Below are positions 31,222-39,217 of a stretch of 64,000 nucleotides of DNA, in pieces. The position numbers and the translations under genes were made by a program. This stretch comes from Allopusillimonas sp008369125 (lineage in GTDB: Bacteria; Pseudomonadota; Gammaproteobacteria; Burkholderiales; Burkholderiaceae_B): positions 372,001 through 436,000 of the forward strand of contig NZ_VOAY01000001.1 in the NCBI RefSeq assembly GCF_008369125.1. The letters are read 5' to 3'. The notes under the pieces are model-generated. The model had not been told where the DNA came from. It did not search any database and saw nothing but the letters and a program-made list of their open reading frames with translations. Numbering within the stretch: position 1 is the first letter of the stretch; every line of letters starts with the position of its first letter.

Positions 31222-31888
31222 CACGCACGTCGACGGAGCTAAGGCGATTCAGGACGCAATCGGTGCAGCACAGCGCGAGGCTGCGGCAGGGCGAACAGAC
31301 GCCTATGCCAAGCAGGTGTTCAGTCGCGCAGCAATCCCCCCAAGGTTTGCTGATAGACGCTTGGCAACCTTCGAGCCACATTGCGCCGGCGCAGAGCTGG
31401 CCCTGAGACAAGCCCAGAACTATGCCGACAAATTCACGGAAGTGCTAAAGCTGGGCCAAAGCCTGATCTTTGTAGGCGACGTGGGCTCTGGGAAGACGCA
31501 CTTGGCCAGCGGTATCGCTCATTCAATCATGGGGCAAGGCTACACGGCGTTGTTCTCTTCGGTGATCGCCGCCGTGCGCAGCGTCAAGGAAACCTACCGA
31601 AAGGACAGCAATATTACCGAGTCAGCGGCGATTCTCCGGCTGATTGAGCCGGATCTTCTGGTTCTCGACGAAGTTGGCCTTCAGTTTGGCACTGACGCGG
31701 AGAAGCTGATCTTGTTCGAGATTATCAACGGCCGGTATGAGCACATGCGCCCGTCGATCCTGATCAGCAATCTCGCCATGAAAAGCCTGGACGAATACCT
31801 GGGCGCCCGAGTTGTTGACCGGCTGCGAGAGGGTGGCGGCAAGCAAATCATTTTTGACTGGGAAAGCTACCGAAGGAAGATCACATGA
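31163..31888 (+). CDS. DnaC-like helicase loader (AAA+ ATPase)
   Basis: 241 residues from ATG 31163 with GGAG 9 nt upstream; earlier in-frame codons overlap the initiator gene. Walker A GDVGSGKTHLA is near residue 105, Walker B LLVLDEVG near 160, sensor-1-like SILISNLAMKSLDEYLG, and RVVDRLREGG as the box VII arginine. DnaC/IstB type. It should load the host DnaB helicase at the phage origin. Preceded by the initiator gene, as expected. Confidence 0.9.
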   Translation: MQTLGNRITELGLPQMAHSDTHVDGAKAIQDAIGAAQREAAAGRTDAYAKQVFSRAAIPPRFADRRLATFEPHCAGAELALRQAQNYADKFTEVLKLGQSLIFVGDVGSGKTHLASGIAHSIMGQGYTALFSSVIAAVRSVKETYRKDSNITESAAILRLIEPDLLVLDEVGLQFGTDAEKLILFEIINGRYEHMRPSILISNLAMKSLDEYLGARVVDRLREGGGKQIIFDWESYRRKIT

Positions 31889-32064
31889 CGTCAGCGCAAA
31901 CAGAGCAGCATCGACGCGAGTGTGAGGCCCGTTTCATCCTGGGCCTGCCATTCCATGAGCGTGAGCCACGCCTAGCGTTAGTGGCAAAGCGACGCGGCGA
32001 ACCTGGTCGTAAATATCTTGAGGTGGAAATTCACAGGCAACACAAAGCGAGGCGGGCGGCATGA
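31885..32064 (+). CDS. 59-residue basic phage protein
   Basis: ATG 31885 overlaps the loader stop (ATGA) and its own stop overlaps the next start. Sequence MTSAQTEQHRRECEARFILG ... GRKYLEVEIHRQHKARRAA: Arg-rich, helical. Small proteins of this type commonly follow the loader gene in phages of Burkholderiales. Confidence 0.65.
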   Translation: MTSAQTEQHRRECEARFILGLPFHEREPRLALVAKRRGEPGRKYLEVEIHRQHKARRAA

Positions 32065-32387
32065 GCAAGTACGGCAACAAGAAAACCGTAATTGATGGCA
32101 TCGAGTTTGACAGTCGCAAAGAGGCCAAGCGCTACAGCGAGCTAAAGCTGCTGGAGAGGGCTGGCCAGATCGACACGCTGAGCTTGCAGCCAAAGTTCGA
32201 GCTGATACCCAAGCAGCGCAACGCAGACGGCAAGGCAATTCGACCATGGGCATACGTCGGCGATTTCATGTACCGGGAAAACGGGAAATTCATTGTTGAG
32301 GACGTCAAGGGCATGAAGACACGCGAGTACATCGCCAAGAGCAAAGCCATGTTGCATTTTCACGGCATCACAGTGAGGGAGATATGA
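32061..32387 (+). CDS. DUF1064 nuclease-like protein
   Basis: 108 residues. FDSRKEAKRYSELKLLERAG, LQPKFELIP, YVGDFMY and VEDVKGMKTREYIAKSK give the E...D...ExK arrangement of the DUF1064 family, which belongs to the restriction-endonuclease-like fold related to archaeal Holliday-junction resolvases. A RusA-like resolvase role fits its replication-region position but is inferred. Confidence 0.85.
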   Translation: MSKYGNKKTVIDGIEFDSRKEAKRYSELKLLERAGQIDTLSLQPKFELIPKQRNADGKAIRPWAYVGDFMYRENGKFIVEDVKGMKTREYIAKSKAMLHFHGITVREI

Positions 32388-32623
32388 AACACAGCCATTA
32401 CCATCGCGACGTATCACACTTAAAAACGATCGATATTTACCGTATCTTCCAGCTGTATGACGTAACAGACCCTTGTGCGCAACACGCCATCAAAAAGCTA
32501 ATGTGTGCCGGCGAGCGTGGGGTCAAAACCGAAGAGCAGGATATACGCGAGGCACACGATACGCTGGCCAGGCGCTTGCAGATGTCTGCCGAAGACGACA
32601 CGGCGCTGGAGGGGGCGGAGTGA
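32384..32623 (+). CDS. conserved small phage protein
   Basis: 79 residues. HYHRDVSHLKTIDIYRIFQL, then VTDPCAQHAIKKLMCAGERG and a C-terminal helix. A family widespread in phage replication regions; no function is known. ATGA and GTGA overlaps with its neighbours. Confidence 0.72.
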   Translation: MKHSHYHRDVSHLKTIDIYRIFQLYDVTDPCAQHAIKKLMCAGERGVKTEEQDIREAHDTLARRLQMSAEDDTALEGAE

Positions 32624-32955
32624 CCGACAAGCAAATGAAAGCCGCTGCGATTCGTCAGCTTCGCAGACAGGGCAAAGTGATCGCAAGCGAGGCCACGATG
32701 GTAACGATTGCGTCAATGATCCTGGGCAAGCAGCCTAATAACGCGCCGTCGCTGGTTATACGTAACTGGCTGGCAGCCAATCCAGAAGCGCCCAACAAAG
32801 TGCGGCCAGCTGCTGCGATAAAGACAAATGGAAAGCGCGAGGACTACAAGTGGGAGCCTACGCGCATGAATGAGATTAACGCTGGCCAGCCTCCAATGAT
32901 GACGCCATGCGGCACCGGCAATGATCGTGAGCTTTCAAAGGGGTTACTCCGATGA
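32620..32955 (+). CDS. hypothetical phage protein with HTH-like N-terminus
   Basis: 111 residues from GTG 32620 (GGAGGGGGCG upstream, overlapping the previous stop). MKAAAIRQLRRQGKVIASEA ... VIRNWLAANPE suggests a KfrA-like DNA-binding helix pair near the N-terminus, but this is only a resemblance. The C-terminal third is flexible. Confidence 0.6.
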   Translation: MTDKQMKAAAIRQLRRQGKVIASEATMVTIASMILGKQPNNAPSLVIRNWLAANPEAPNKVRPAAAIKTNGKREDYKWEPTRMNEINAGQPPMMTPCGTGNDRELSKGLLR

Positions 32956-33080
32956 CCTACACGCAAGGCCTTGTTATCGCAGGCGTCGTGCTTCTTGCGC
33001 CGCACTTAAGTAATCGCACCGCGTCAGTGCTGGGCGTGATTCTTGTGGCCGCCCTGGCTGCGCAGTGGGTGTATGCGTGA
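32952..33080 (+). CDS. 42-residue membrane peptide
   Basis: ATG 32952 overlaps the previous stop. Two hydrophobic segments, GLVIAGVVLLAPHL and VLGVILVAALAAQWVY, make a tiny two-pass membrane protein. No function known. Confidence 0.55.
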   Translation: MTYTQGLVIAGVVLLAPHLSNRTASVLGVILVAALAAQWVYA

Positions 33081-33567
33081 AAGGCATGGATATGCGCAAA
33101 TGGAGAAGGACGCAGAGCAGGAAATCTCGCGACGCCGTGTCATCGATGGAAAAGCTATTCAGCCTAATGCGTCGGGATTACGAGCGATTCATCAGGAGCG
33201 GCAGCCGGTGAGCAAGAGAATGGATGCAGACGACCTGATTTGGAACTGGGCCCGCTGGAACTGGTCAGGCGAGACGGTAGGTAATATGGCGCCGTACATC
33301 TCATGGGAGGATGACCCCAGGCCCATCAACCACGATCACGCCCTGGCTGTCGACGCGCTGCATAAAGCGTTGCCGCATCACGAGAGCATGGTGATTACAG
33401 CCGAATACCCGCAAAAGAACGCACGCTTCGGTGGGCTGCATGCCAGAGCCAGGGCCGAAGCTGCGCGGCGCTGGATAGGCTGCGTGACTGGGGTGTGGCT
33501 GAGCGAGCAGGAATACGCGTTGTATCTGGGTTTTTTTAGAAATGAAGTTGGGAGGCGGTTGCTGTGA
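33073..33567 (+). CDS. phage protein at the position of a late regulator
   Basis: 164 residues from ATG 33073; alternative starts GTG 33208 and ATG 33220 give about 115 residues, and the conserved-looking part begins there (MDADDLIWNWARWNWSGETV). Tryptophan-rich, then HALAVDALHKALPHHESMVI and a C-terminal helical part. Its place, last but one in the rightward early operon before the terminators and late genes, is where lambdoid phages keep antiterminator Q or similar. No Q motif can be claimed. Confidence 0.6.
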   Translation: MRERHGYAQMEKDAEQEISRRRVIDGKAIQPNASGLRAIHQERQPVSKRMDADDLIWNWARWNWSGETVGNMAPYISWEDDPRPINHDHALAVDALHKALPHHESMVITAEYPQKNARFGGLHARARAEAARRWIGCVTGVWLSEQEYALYLGFFRNEVGRRLL

Positions 33568-33854
33568 AGTATGCGCATGAGGTTTTGGAATTACTGGCAC
33601 CTTATCCTGGCCGGCAGTTCAGGATGGCAGAGATAGTCCGGTATGTAGATCCCGGCGCCAAAGGTGTCTCGCGTCAACGGGTGCATAAGGGTGTCCTGCG
33701 TGTTTTGAAGGCGCTGGAAGAAAACGATCATATCGAAATTCAACCCGCCGCAGATTCGGGAGGGTTTGCGCGGTATTCATGGAAAGCGAGACATCAAGTG
33801 ATTGCGAACCGGGACAGAAACCACGACAATATTGGCAGGACGCTTGCGTCTTGA
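33564..33854 (+). CDS. small winged-helix protein
   Basis: 96 residues from GTG 33564 (GGGAGGCGG upstream). YAHEVLELLAPYPGRQFRMA, then EIVRYV and VHKGVLRVLKALEENDHIEI form a winged-helix pattern seen in small phage regulators. Last gene before the terminator at 33862. Confidence 0.7.
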   Translation: MKYAHEVLELLAPYPGRQFRMAEIVRYVDPGAKGVSRQRVHKGVLRVLKALEENDHIEIQPAADSGGFARYSWKARHQVIANRDRNHDNIGRTLAS

Positions 33855-33861
33855 GTTTTCG

Positions 33862-33893
33862 AAGCCTCGCCATGTGCGGGGCTTTTTGCTTTT
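33862..33893 (+). terminator. terminator of the rightward early operon
   Basis: AAGCCTCGC-CATGT-GCGGGGCTT stem followed by TTTGCTTTT, 7 bp after the stop at 33854. Confidence 0.8.
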
Positions 33894-33955
33894 ACACGTC
33901 TGGCGATTGCGACCAGCCTGAAGCGGCGCGACTAATTTATCGCAAGATATACGCG

Positions 33956-34294
33956 CTAATCGTCTGGATGGGATCCTTCTCTGTCAATATGGCCTGTCTT
34001 CGACTCTTCGTGACAGGCTAATGCCAAGCTCAAATTCTCGATGATGACGTTCCACGTTAGGCTTAACAGAAACTCATGCCATTCATCCGGGGCCAGGCAA
34101 TGAAGCTTGCCGCCCACTTTCCAAACCACTGCGACCGGCGTATTTGCTAGGCCTGATTTTGTCGCTGATTTCTGAATTCGTTTCAGGGCATCGTTGCGCT
34201 GCCATGGCGGCCTGGCTTCGAAGCTGCAATCTAGCGGCACGACGATGATCTTTCGGCCTTGATGGCTAAAGATGGCTATTCTGGTTTTATACAT
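33956..34294 (-). CDS. hypothetical leftward gene between replication and packaging modules
   Basis: 112 residues with an ideal ribosome site, AGGAGG 4 nt before ATG 34294. Sequence MYKTRIAIFSHQGRKIIVVP, then VAVVWKVGGKLHCLAPDEWH and FLLSLTWNVI. It is the only leftward gene in the right half before the cargo near attR, so it is probably an independent accessory gene. No domain recognised. Confidence 0.65.
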   Translation of the reverse strand: MYKTRIAIFSHQGRKIIVVPLDCSFEARPPWQRNDALKRIQKSATKSGLANTPVAVVWKVGGKLHCLAPDEWHEFLLSLTWNVIIENLSLALACHEESKTGHIDREGSHPDD

Positions 34295-34399
34295 ACGGCC
34301 TCCTTCGGTGAGGTGCCGGCGCTGGATACTTCAAGCTACTACTATCTCTTAAACCGGTCAATCACGGGTTTGGCCTAGGCTATTCGTTGTCTACCTTTC

Positions 34400-34438
34400 G
34401 GGCCCTGCTGTCTCACGATGGCGGGGCCGTCCGTTTTT
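34400..34438 (+). terminator. second terminator before the late genes
   Basis: GGCCCTGC (34401-34408) pairs with GCGGGGCC (34421-34428), followed by GTCCGTTTTT. It would stop early rightward transcripts unless antiterminated. Confidence 0.6.
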
Positions 34439-34487
34439 GCTGGCCCATGACACCATTCTCGCTCTTAACCAAGATTAACTATCGCAC

Positions 34488-34521
34488 TGTCAAGAAATTA
34501 AAACGTGGCAATTATTTGACA
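34488..34521. repeat. inverted repeat upstream of the terminase genes
   Basis: TGTCAAGAAATT (34488-34499) and AATTATTTGACA (34510-34521), arms matching 11 of 12 around a 10-bp gap. It lies 50-85 bp before the first late gene, and TTGACA in its right arm could be a -35 but lacks a well-spaced -10. Candidate activator or repressor site for the late promoter. Confidence 0.5.
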
Positions 34522-34572
34522 CAACTGTGACATAGCATCCTTCCATATAAGAGCGAACAGGCTAAAAATAAT

Positions 34573-34686
34573 ATGATCGGATTCATTATCGGGGTGGTCG
34601 TGGGGATGGGAATTGCTGAAGTGGCATGCCAGTATGTGGCTGACTTTAGTCTGGCTCGTGCTGTGTGGGATGCTTTTAAACAATAG
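34573..34686 (+). CDS. 37-residue membrane protein before the terminase
   Basis: ATG 34573; one hydrophobic helix MIGFIIGVVVGMGIAEVACQ followed by a short polar tail. Ends 8 bp before the small terminase gene, so probably the first gene of the late operon. Function unknown. Confidence 0.5.
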   Translation: MIGFIIGVVVGMGIAEVACQYVADFSLARAVWDAFKQ

Positions 34687-34694
34687 GGATTTAT

Positions 34695-35261
34695 ATGGCG
34701 CTGACAAACAAGCAGCGCCGTTTCGTGGAAGAGTATCTTGTTGACCTCAACGCCACGCAAGCGGCGATAAGGGCTGGGTACTCTAAGAAGACCGCCGGGC
34801 AGATAGGCGACGAGAACCTTAAAAAACCTCAAATCGCCAAAGCTGTGCAGGAAGCGCAGGCTAATCGATCAAATCGCGTACAGGTTGATGCTGATTATGT
34901 GCTTGCCCGGCTGGTCGAGATCGACCGCATGGACGTGCTTGATATCCTGACCGACAGCATGAGCCTAAAGCCTGTTAGCGAATGGCCGAAGGTTTGGCGG
35001 CAGTATCTATCCGGATTTGACCTGTCAGAGATATTCGAAGGAACAGGCGATCAAAGAGAAATGGTCGGCATCCTGAAAAAGATCAAGTGGCCAGACAAGG
35101 TGAAGAATCTGGAGCTTTTGGGCAAGCATGTCAGTGTCCAGGCATTCCGAGATCAGGTCGGCCACGGAAGCCCCAATGGTGGCCCTATTGAGGTAGCCAC
35201 ATTAACCAAGGACGAATACAAGCAGGCACGAAAAGAGATGCTGGCCAATGACGACTGCTGA
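34695..35261 (+). CDS. terS: terminase small subunit
   Basis: 188 residues. Terminase_2 signature at the N-terminus: LTNKQRRFVEEYLVDLNATQ, then AAIRAGYSKKTAGQIGDENL. The HTH recognises the pac/cos site and the C-terminal part contacts the large subunit. Its end overlaps the large subunit start by 14 bp. Confidence 0.92.
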   Translation: MALTNKQRRFVEEYLVDLNATQAAIRAGYSKKTAGQIGDENLKKPQIAKAVQEAQANRSNRVQVDADYVLARLVEIDRMDVLDILTDSMSLKPVSEWPKVWRQYLSGFDLSEIFEGTGDQREMVGILKKIKWPDKVKNLELLGKHVSVQAFRDQVGHGSPNGGPIEVATLTKDEYKQARKEMLANDDC

Positions 35262-36726
35262 CCAAAGAGCCTACGCCCGTAAGATTGAGTGCGAAGAATC
35301 AGGGTTGTATTTCGCCCGGTACTTTTTCAAACAGCGCATGGGCGCCAAGATGATCGTGGCCCCGCATCACCGGGTCATACAGGAAACGCTGCAGCGCGTC
35401 GTTGATGGCGAGATTACACGTCTGATCGTCAATGTTCCGCCCGGATACACAAAGACCGAGCTTGCCACTATCAATATGATTGGGCGCGGCCTGGCGCTGA
35501 ATAATCGCGCCCGGTTCATGCACTTGTCGTACTCGCATAACCTGGCGCTGCTGAACTCCAGCACATCGCGGGGGATTGTGAAATCATCGTCGTACCAGTC
35601 CATGTGGCCCATGACGCTACGCGATGATGCGGATAGTAAGGCTATGTGGTGGACGGAACAGGGCGGCGGGGTTTATGCGTCATCCGCAGCAGGGCAGGTT
35701 ACAGGCTTTCGGGCCGGGCACATGGAGCCGGGCTGGCAAGGCTGCTTGATTCTGGATGATCCGGTTAAGCCTGATGACGCCCATAGCGAGACGGTGCGCG
35801 ATGGAGTCAACGACCGTTTCAACGAGACGATTAAAAGCCGCCTAGCGTTGGAAACGACGCCCATGATCGTCATCATGCAGCGGATCCATTACAAAGACCT
35901 GAGCGGCTATTTGTTGCGCGGCGGGTCTGGCGAGCAGTGGCATCACCTGTGCCTGCCAGTCATTATCGACAGCAACGAGCAATACCCAGCAGAAAATACG
36001 CACGGCATTCATATCCCTCACGGTTTGCCTGATGGCTGGCTCTGGCCGGTAAAGCACAACGAGATACATAGGACTGCGCTTTTCTCGCATAGGCGTACGG
36101 CAGAGGCGCAGTACATGCAGCGCCCGCGCCGATTCAATGCGGAGGGTGCGCTGTGGACTGAATCGCTTATTGCTGCGGCCCGTGCGCTGGTTATTCGACA
36201 TGAGCGTGTGCGTACTGTGGTCGCGATAGACCCAGCAACAACTAGCTCGGACGAAAGCGACGAAACCGGCATTGTTGCAGCGTCGTCGTACGGCGCAGGC
36301 GATGCTAAGCAGTATTCGGTCGATGGCGATTACAGCGGCAGGTATAGCCCTGCTGGGTGGGCCAAAAAGGCGATGGATGCCTACAGCCAACACGAGGCTG
36401 ACGCAATTGTGATCGAAACGAACCAGGGCGGCGATATGGCAGAGGCCACGCTTAAAAATGCCGGATTCAAGGGTCGCGTTATCCGGGTGCATGCCAGCAA
36501 GGGAAAGTTTGCTCGGGCTGAGCCGATATCCGCACTTTATGAGCAGGGGCGCGTTTCTCACAAAGGCAATTTATACGTACTGGAAAACCAGTCGATGGAA
36601 TACGTGCCAGCAACCGCTAAAAAGTCGCCAGACCGCCTTGACGCCATGGTGTACGCACTCACTGAGCTGGGCGGCGCACAACCAATGGGAATGATGATCC
36701 CCAAACGTCTCTTACAGAACAGATAA
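35248..36726 (+). CDS. terL: terminase large subunit
   Basis: 492 residues. ATPase: Walker-A-like VPPGYTKTELA near residue 64, Walker B CLILDDP near 166. Nuclease (RNase H-like): AIDPATTSSDESDETG near 327, IVIETNQGGDMAE near 393, and SPDRLDAMVYAL near 456. Translocates and cuts the concatemer at the portal. Confidence 0.95.
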   Translation: MTTADQRAYARKIECEESGLYFARYFFKQRMGAKMIVAPHHRVIQETLQRVVDGEITRLIVNVPPGYTKTELATINMIGRGLALNNRARFMHLSYSHNLALLNSSTSRGIVKSSSYQSMWPMTLRDDADSKAMWWTEQGGGVYASSAAGQVTGFRAGHMEPGWQGCLILDDPVKPDDAHSETVRDGVNDRFNETIKSRLALETTPMIVIMQRIHYKDLSGYLLRGGSGEQWHHLCLPVIIDSNEQYPAENTHGIHIPHGLPDGWLWPVKHNEIHRTALFSHRRTAEAQYMQRPRRFNAEGALWTESLIAAARALVIRHERVRTVVAIDPATTSSDESDETGIVAASSYGAGDAKQYSVDGDYSGRYSPAGWAKKAMDAYSQHEADAIVIETNQGGDMAEATLKNAGFKGRVIRVHASKGKFARAEPISALYEQGRVSHKGNLYVLENQSMEYVPATAKKSPDRLDAMVYALTELGGAQPMGMMIPKRLLQNR

Positions 36727-36951
36727 ATGTCCATATTCAAGGTATTCGCTCGTGACGGCTCGATCACGCTGGTGATCCGTGCGCGTTGCATTTCCTGTGC
36801 GCGTCAGCTGGCAGCCGAGCGATCACCTGCCGCTGAGTTTGCGCTGTGGGTGAACAAAGAGTTGTCTGGCGTTGAGTGGATGCCCAGCCCGGAGGCCGCT
36901 GGCTATCTGAGCGACGGTAAGACCGGCATTATTGAACGGGTGCACGCATGA
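36727..36951 (+). CDS. conserved small late protein
   Basis: 74 residues, directly after terL. KVFARDGSITLVIRARCISC then AAEFALWVNKELSG. CISC could be a half zinc site. Frequently found between terL and portal in related phages; role unknown. Its end overlaps the portal start. Confidence 0.65.
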   Translation: MSIFKVFARDGSITLVIRARCISCARQLAAERSPAAEFALWVNKELSGVEWMPSPEAAGYLSDGKTGIIERVHA

Positions 36952-38306
36952 GCGATAACCTACAGCTTGCGGTCAATGCGGCCCTGAAGGCCAATGCATC
37001 CATCAATGACGCCCGCATGGCACGCGTCCGCGAGGGGTTGCTGGGCCACGGGCTGGACGATAAGCGCAAGTGTTCCGCATGGGCCGAATACGGCTTTCCT
37101 CAAACCGTCACGTACGAAATGCTGGTGGGCCTGTACCGGCGCGGCGGCTTGGCCCATGGCGCGGTCAATAAGATCGTTGGCGCCTGCTGGAGCACAAACC
37201 CTTGGATCATTGAAGGGGATAAGCAGGACGACAGCAAGAAGGAAAACACCCGAGAAAAGAAGTTCACGCAAGTCCTGACCGCTCGCATATGGCGATCATT
37301 CGCAGAGGCCGATAAACGCCGCTTAGTGGGCCGATACTCGGGCCTGCTGCTGCACATCAACGATAACAAGGCATGGAATCAGCCGGCGACCAAGGGCAAG
37401 AGCCTGGTTAAGGCCACGCCAGCTTGGGCGGGAGCACTTAAGCCCACAAGATTTGATACGGACGAAAAATCGCAGACCTACGGCCAGCCGACTGAGTGGC
37501 AGTATTCCGAAGTGGCGGCAGGCTCTGGTGTTGCGGGTCGTCGCGTCAAGATTCACCCTGATCGCGTATTCATTCTGGGCGACTATGCGCCTGACACCAT
37601 AGGGTTTCTTGAGCCCGCGTATAACGCGTTTGTGAGCCTGGAGAAAGTCGAGGGTGGTAGCGGCGAGTCGTTCTTAAAGAACGCAGCCCGGCAGGTGTCG
37701 GTCAACTTCGACAAAGAAATCGACTTCGCAAGCCTTGCCGCGCTCTATAACGTCAGGATTGACGAGCTTCAAGAAAAGTTCAACGAAGCCGCGCTCGAAA
37801 TGAATCGCGGCAACGATCAGATGCTGATCACGCAGGGCGCGACGGTGGCGCCGCTGGTGTCAGCTGTCTCTGACCCGGGACCAACGTACAACGTAAACCT
37901 GCAGACCGCAGTAGCCGCGCTGGACATGCCTAGCCGCATCTTGGTCGGCAACCAGTCCGGGGAGCGATCCAGCACTGAGGATAACCGGTATTTCAATGGC
38001 CGCTGCCAGTCTCGGCGCAACGGTGATCTGTCGTTCGACGCCGAGGACTTGGTCGATCACCTGATCCGCATCGGCGTGGTTGATCCTGCAGGCGAAAAAA
38101 CGGTCATGTGGGATGACCTGAACGAGCAGACTTCCACCGAGCGTCTGGATTCAGCCAAAAAAATGAGCGAAGTTAACCAGGTTGCCATTGCTACCGGTGA
38201 GCTTGTTTTTGATCGTGACGAGATTCGCACAGCAGCCGGGTTTGATCCGATTGATGGCGAGCCGTCGGGCGAAGATGATGAGGATGAGGATGGCGAGGAA
38301 ACCTAG
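36948..38306 (+). CDS. portal protein (DUF1073 / HI1409 family)
   Basis: 452 residues. PQTVTYEMLVGLYRRGGLAH near residue 51, IVGACWSTNPWI, LVGRYSGLLLHIND, and DMPSRILVGNQSGERSSTED near 327 are family signatures. Ends in an acidic tail. The dodecameric portal is inferred from position between terminase and head morphogenesis genes. Databases name part of this family after the anti-CBASS protein Acb1, but I see no Acb1 HxT catalytic pairs here. Confidence 0.88.
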   Translation: MSDNLQLAVNAALKANASINDARMARVREGLLGHGLDDKRKCSAWAEYGFPQTVTYEMLVGLYRRGGLAHGAVNKIVGACWSTNPWIIEGDKQDDSKKENTREKKFTQVLTARIWRSFAEADKRRLVGRYSGLLLHINDNKAWNQPATKGKSLVKATPAWAGALKPTRFDTDEKSQTYGQPTEWQYSEVAAGSGVAGRRVKIHPDRVFILGDYAPDTIGFLEPAYNAFVSLEKVEGGSGESFLKNAARQVSVNFDKEIDFASLAALYNVRIDELQEKFNEAALEMNRGNDQMLITQGATVAPLVSAVSDPGPTYNVNLQTAVAALDMPSRILVGNQSGERSSTEDNRYFNGRCQSRRNGDLSFDAEDLVDHLIRIGVVDPAGEKTVMWDDLNEQTSTERLDSAKKMSEVNQVAIATGELVFDRDEIRTAAGFDPIDGEPSGEDDEDEDGEET

Positions 38307-39216
38307 CCCGCCGATTCTGCCGGGGAACTGGGCCGATCCTACTGGCATAGACCGCCTTGAGCGTGGCGCAATCCGGGAGCTTGCAAGACGTGTACGCAAG
38401 ATCGGCAGAGCATACAAGGCGGCGCTTGAGCGTATCCCTGTCGAACCCACCGTGAACCGCAAGTACGTGTTTGCGCTTGATTCGTTCCTGTTGCGTTCGA
38501 TCTTGGATGGGCTGGACGCGGTAGTTGACGCAATCCTGCTGGAGGGCGGCGAGGATCGTCTGTGGTTTCTGCGCCAGTACGTCGAGGTGGCCACAGTGCG
38601 CGGCACCGCCCAAGAGTTCGCCAACCTATCTCAGCAAAGCCCCGCTTACAAGGCAGGGCGCGAGTCACTGCAGGAAATACTCAGAAGCGCCCCGTACCGT
38701 AGGCGCATGGCGTTAACCCAGGCTCGCACGTTCGAGGAAATGAAGGGCTTGGCTGCCAAGGTTAAGGCCAGCATGAACCGGGTGTTAACCGAGGGCATAG
38801 GCCGGGGCCAGAACCCGCGAGAGATTGCGCGAAACCTGACCAGTCAGGCCGGGATTGAAGCCAAGCGCGCCCGCCTGATTGCAAGAACAGAAGTGCCCAT
38901 GGCGTTGCGACAGGCCAGGTGGGATGAGTCCGAGGATGCGCAAGACGCGTTCGGCCTGGTCATGAAGGAAATGCACCTGTCTGCGCTGAGTTCGACCACC
39001 AGGGTCAGCCACGCCGCGAGGCATGCCAAATTATTTACGGTCGACGAAGTGCGCGAGTGGTACAGCCAGGACGGGAACCTTTTTAATTGCAAATGCAGTC
39101 AGGTCAGCGTCATGGTCGATGACAACGGCAAGCCCATCGTGCCGGCCATCGTTGAGCGAGCCAAGCAGGCCAAACAGAAAATGGAAGAGCGCGGCTACGG
39201 CTGGGCGAAGGATTGA
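38290..39216 (+). CDS. head morphogenesis protein (SPP1 gp7 / Mu gpF type)
   Basis: 308 residues from ATG 38290 with GATGAGG upstream, overlapping the portal gene. C-terminal signature: KRARLIARTEVPMALRQARW, SHAARHAKLFTVDEV and FNCKCSQ, the phage Mu F-like pattern. Minor head protein interacting with the portal, probably ejected or staying at the portal vertex. Confidence 0.88.
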   Translation: MARKPSPPILPGNWADPTGIDRLERGAIRELARRVRKIGRAYKAALERIPVEPTVNRKYVFALDSFLLRSILDGLDAVVDAILLEGGEDRLWFLRQYVEVATVRGTAQEFANLSQQSPAYKAGRESLQEILRSAPYRRRMALTQARTFEEMKGLAAKVKASMNRVLTEGIGRGQNPREIARNLTSQAGIEAKRARLIARTEVPMALRQARWDESEDAQDAFGLVMKEMHLSALSSTTRVSHAARHAKLFTVDEVREWYSQDGNLFNCKCSQVSVMVDDNGKPIVPAIVERAKQAKQKMEERGYGWAKD

Positions 39217-39217
39217 T

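Noticed and set aside
36948..38306. Anti-CBASS (Acb1) activity suggested by the database name of this family
   Set aside because: The protein has portal length and position and lacks visible paired HxT motifs; the name refers to relatives with an extra domain.
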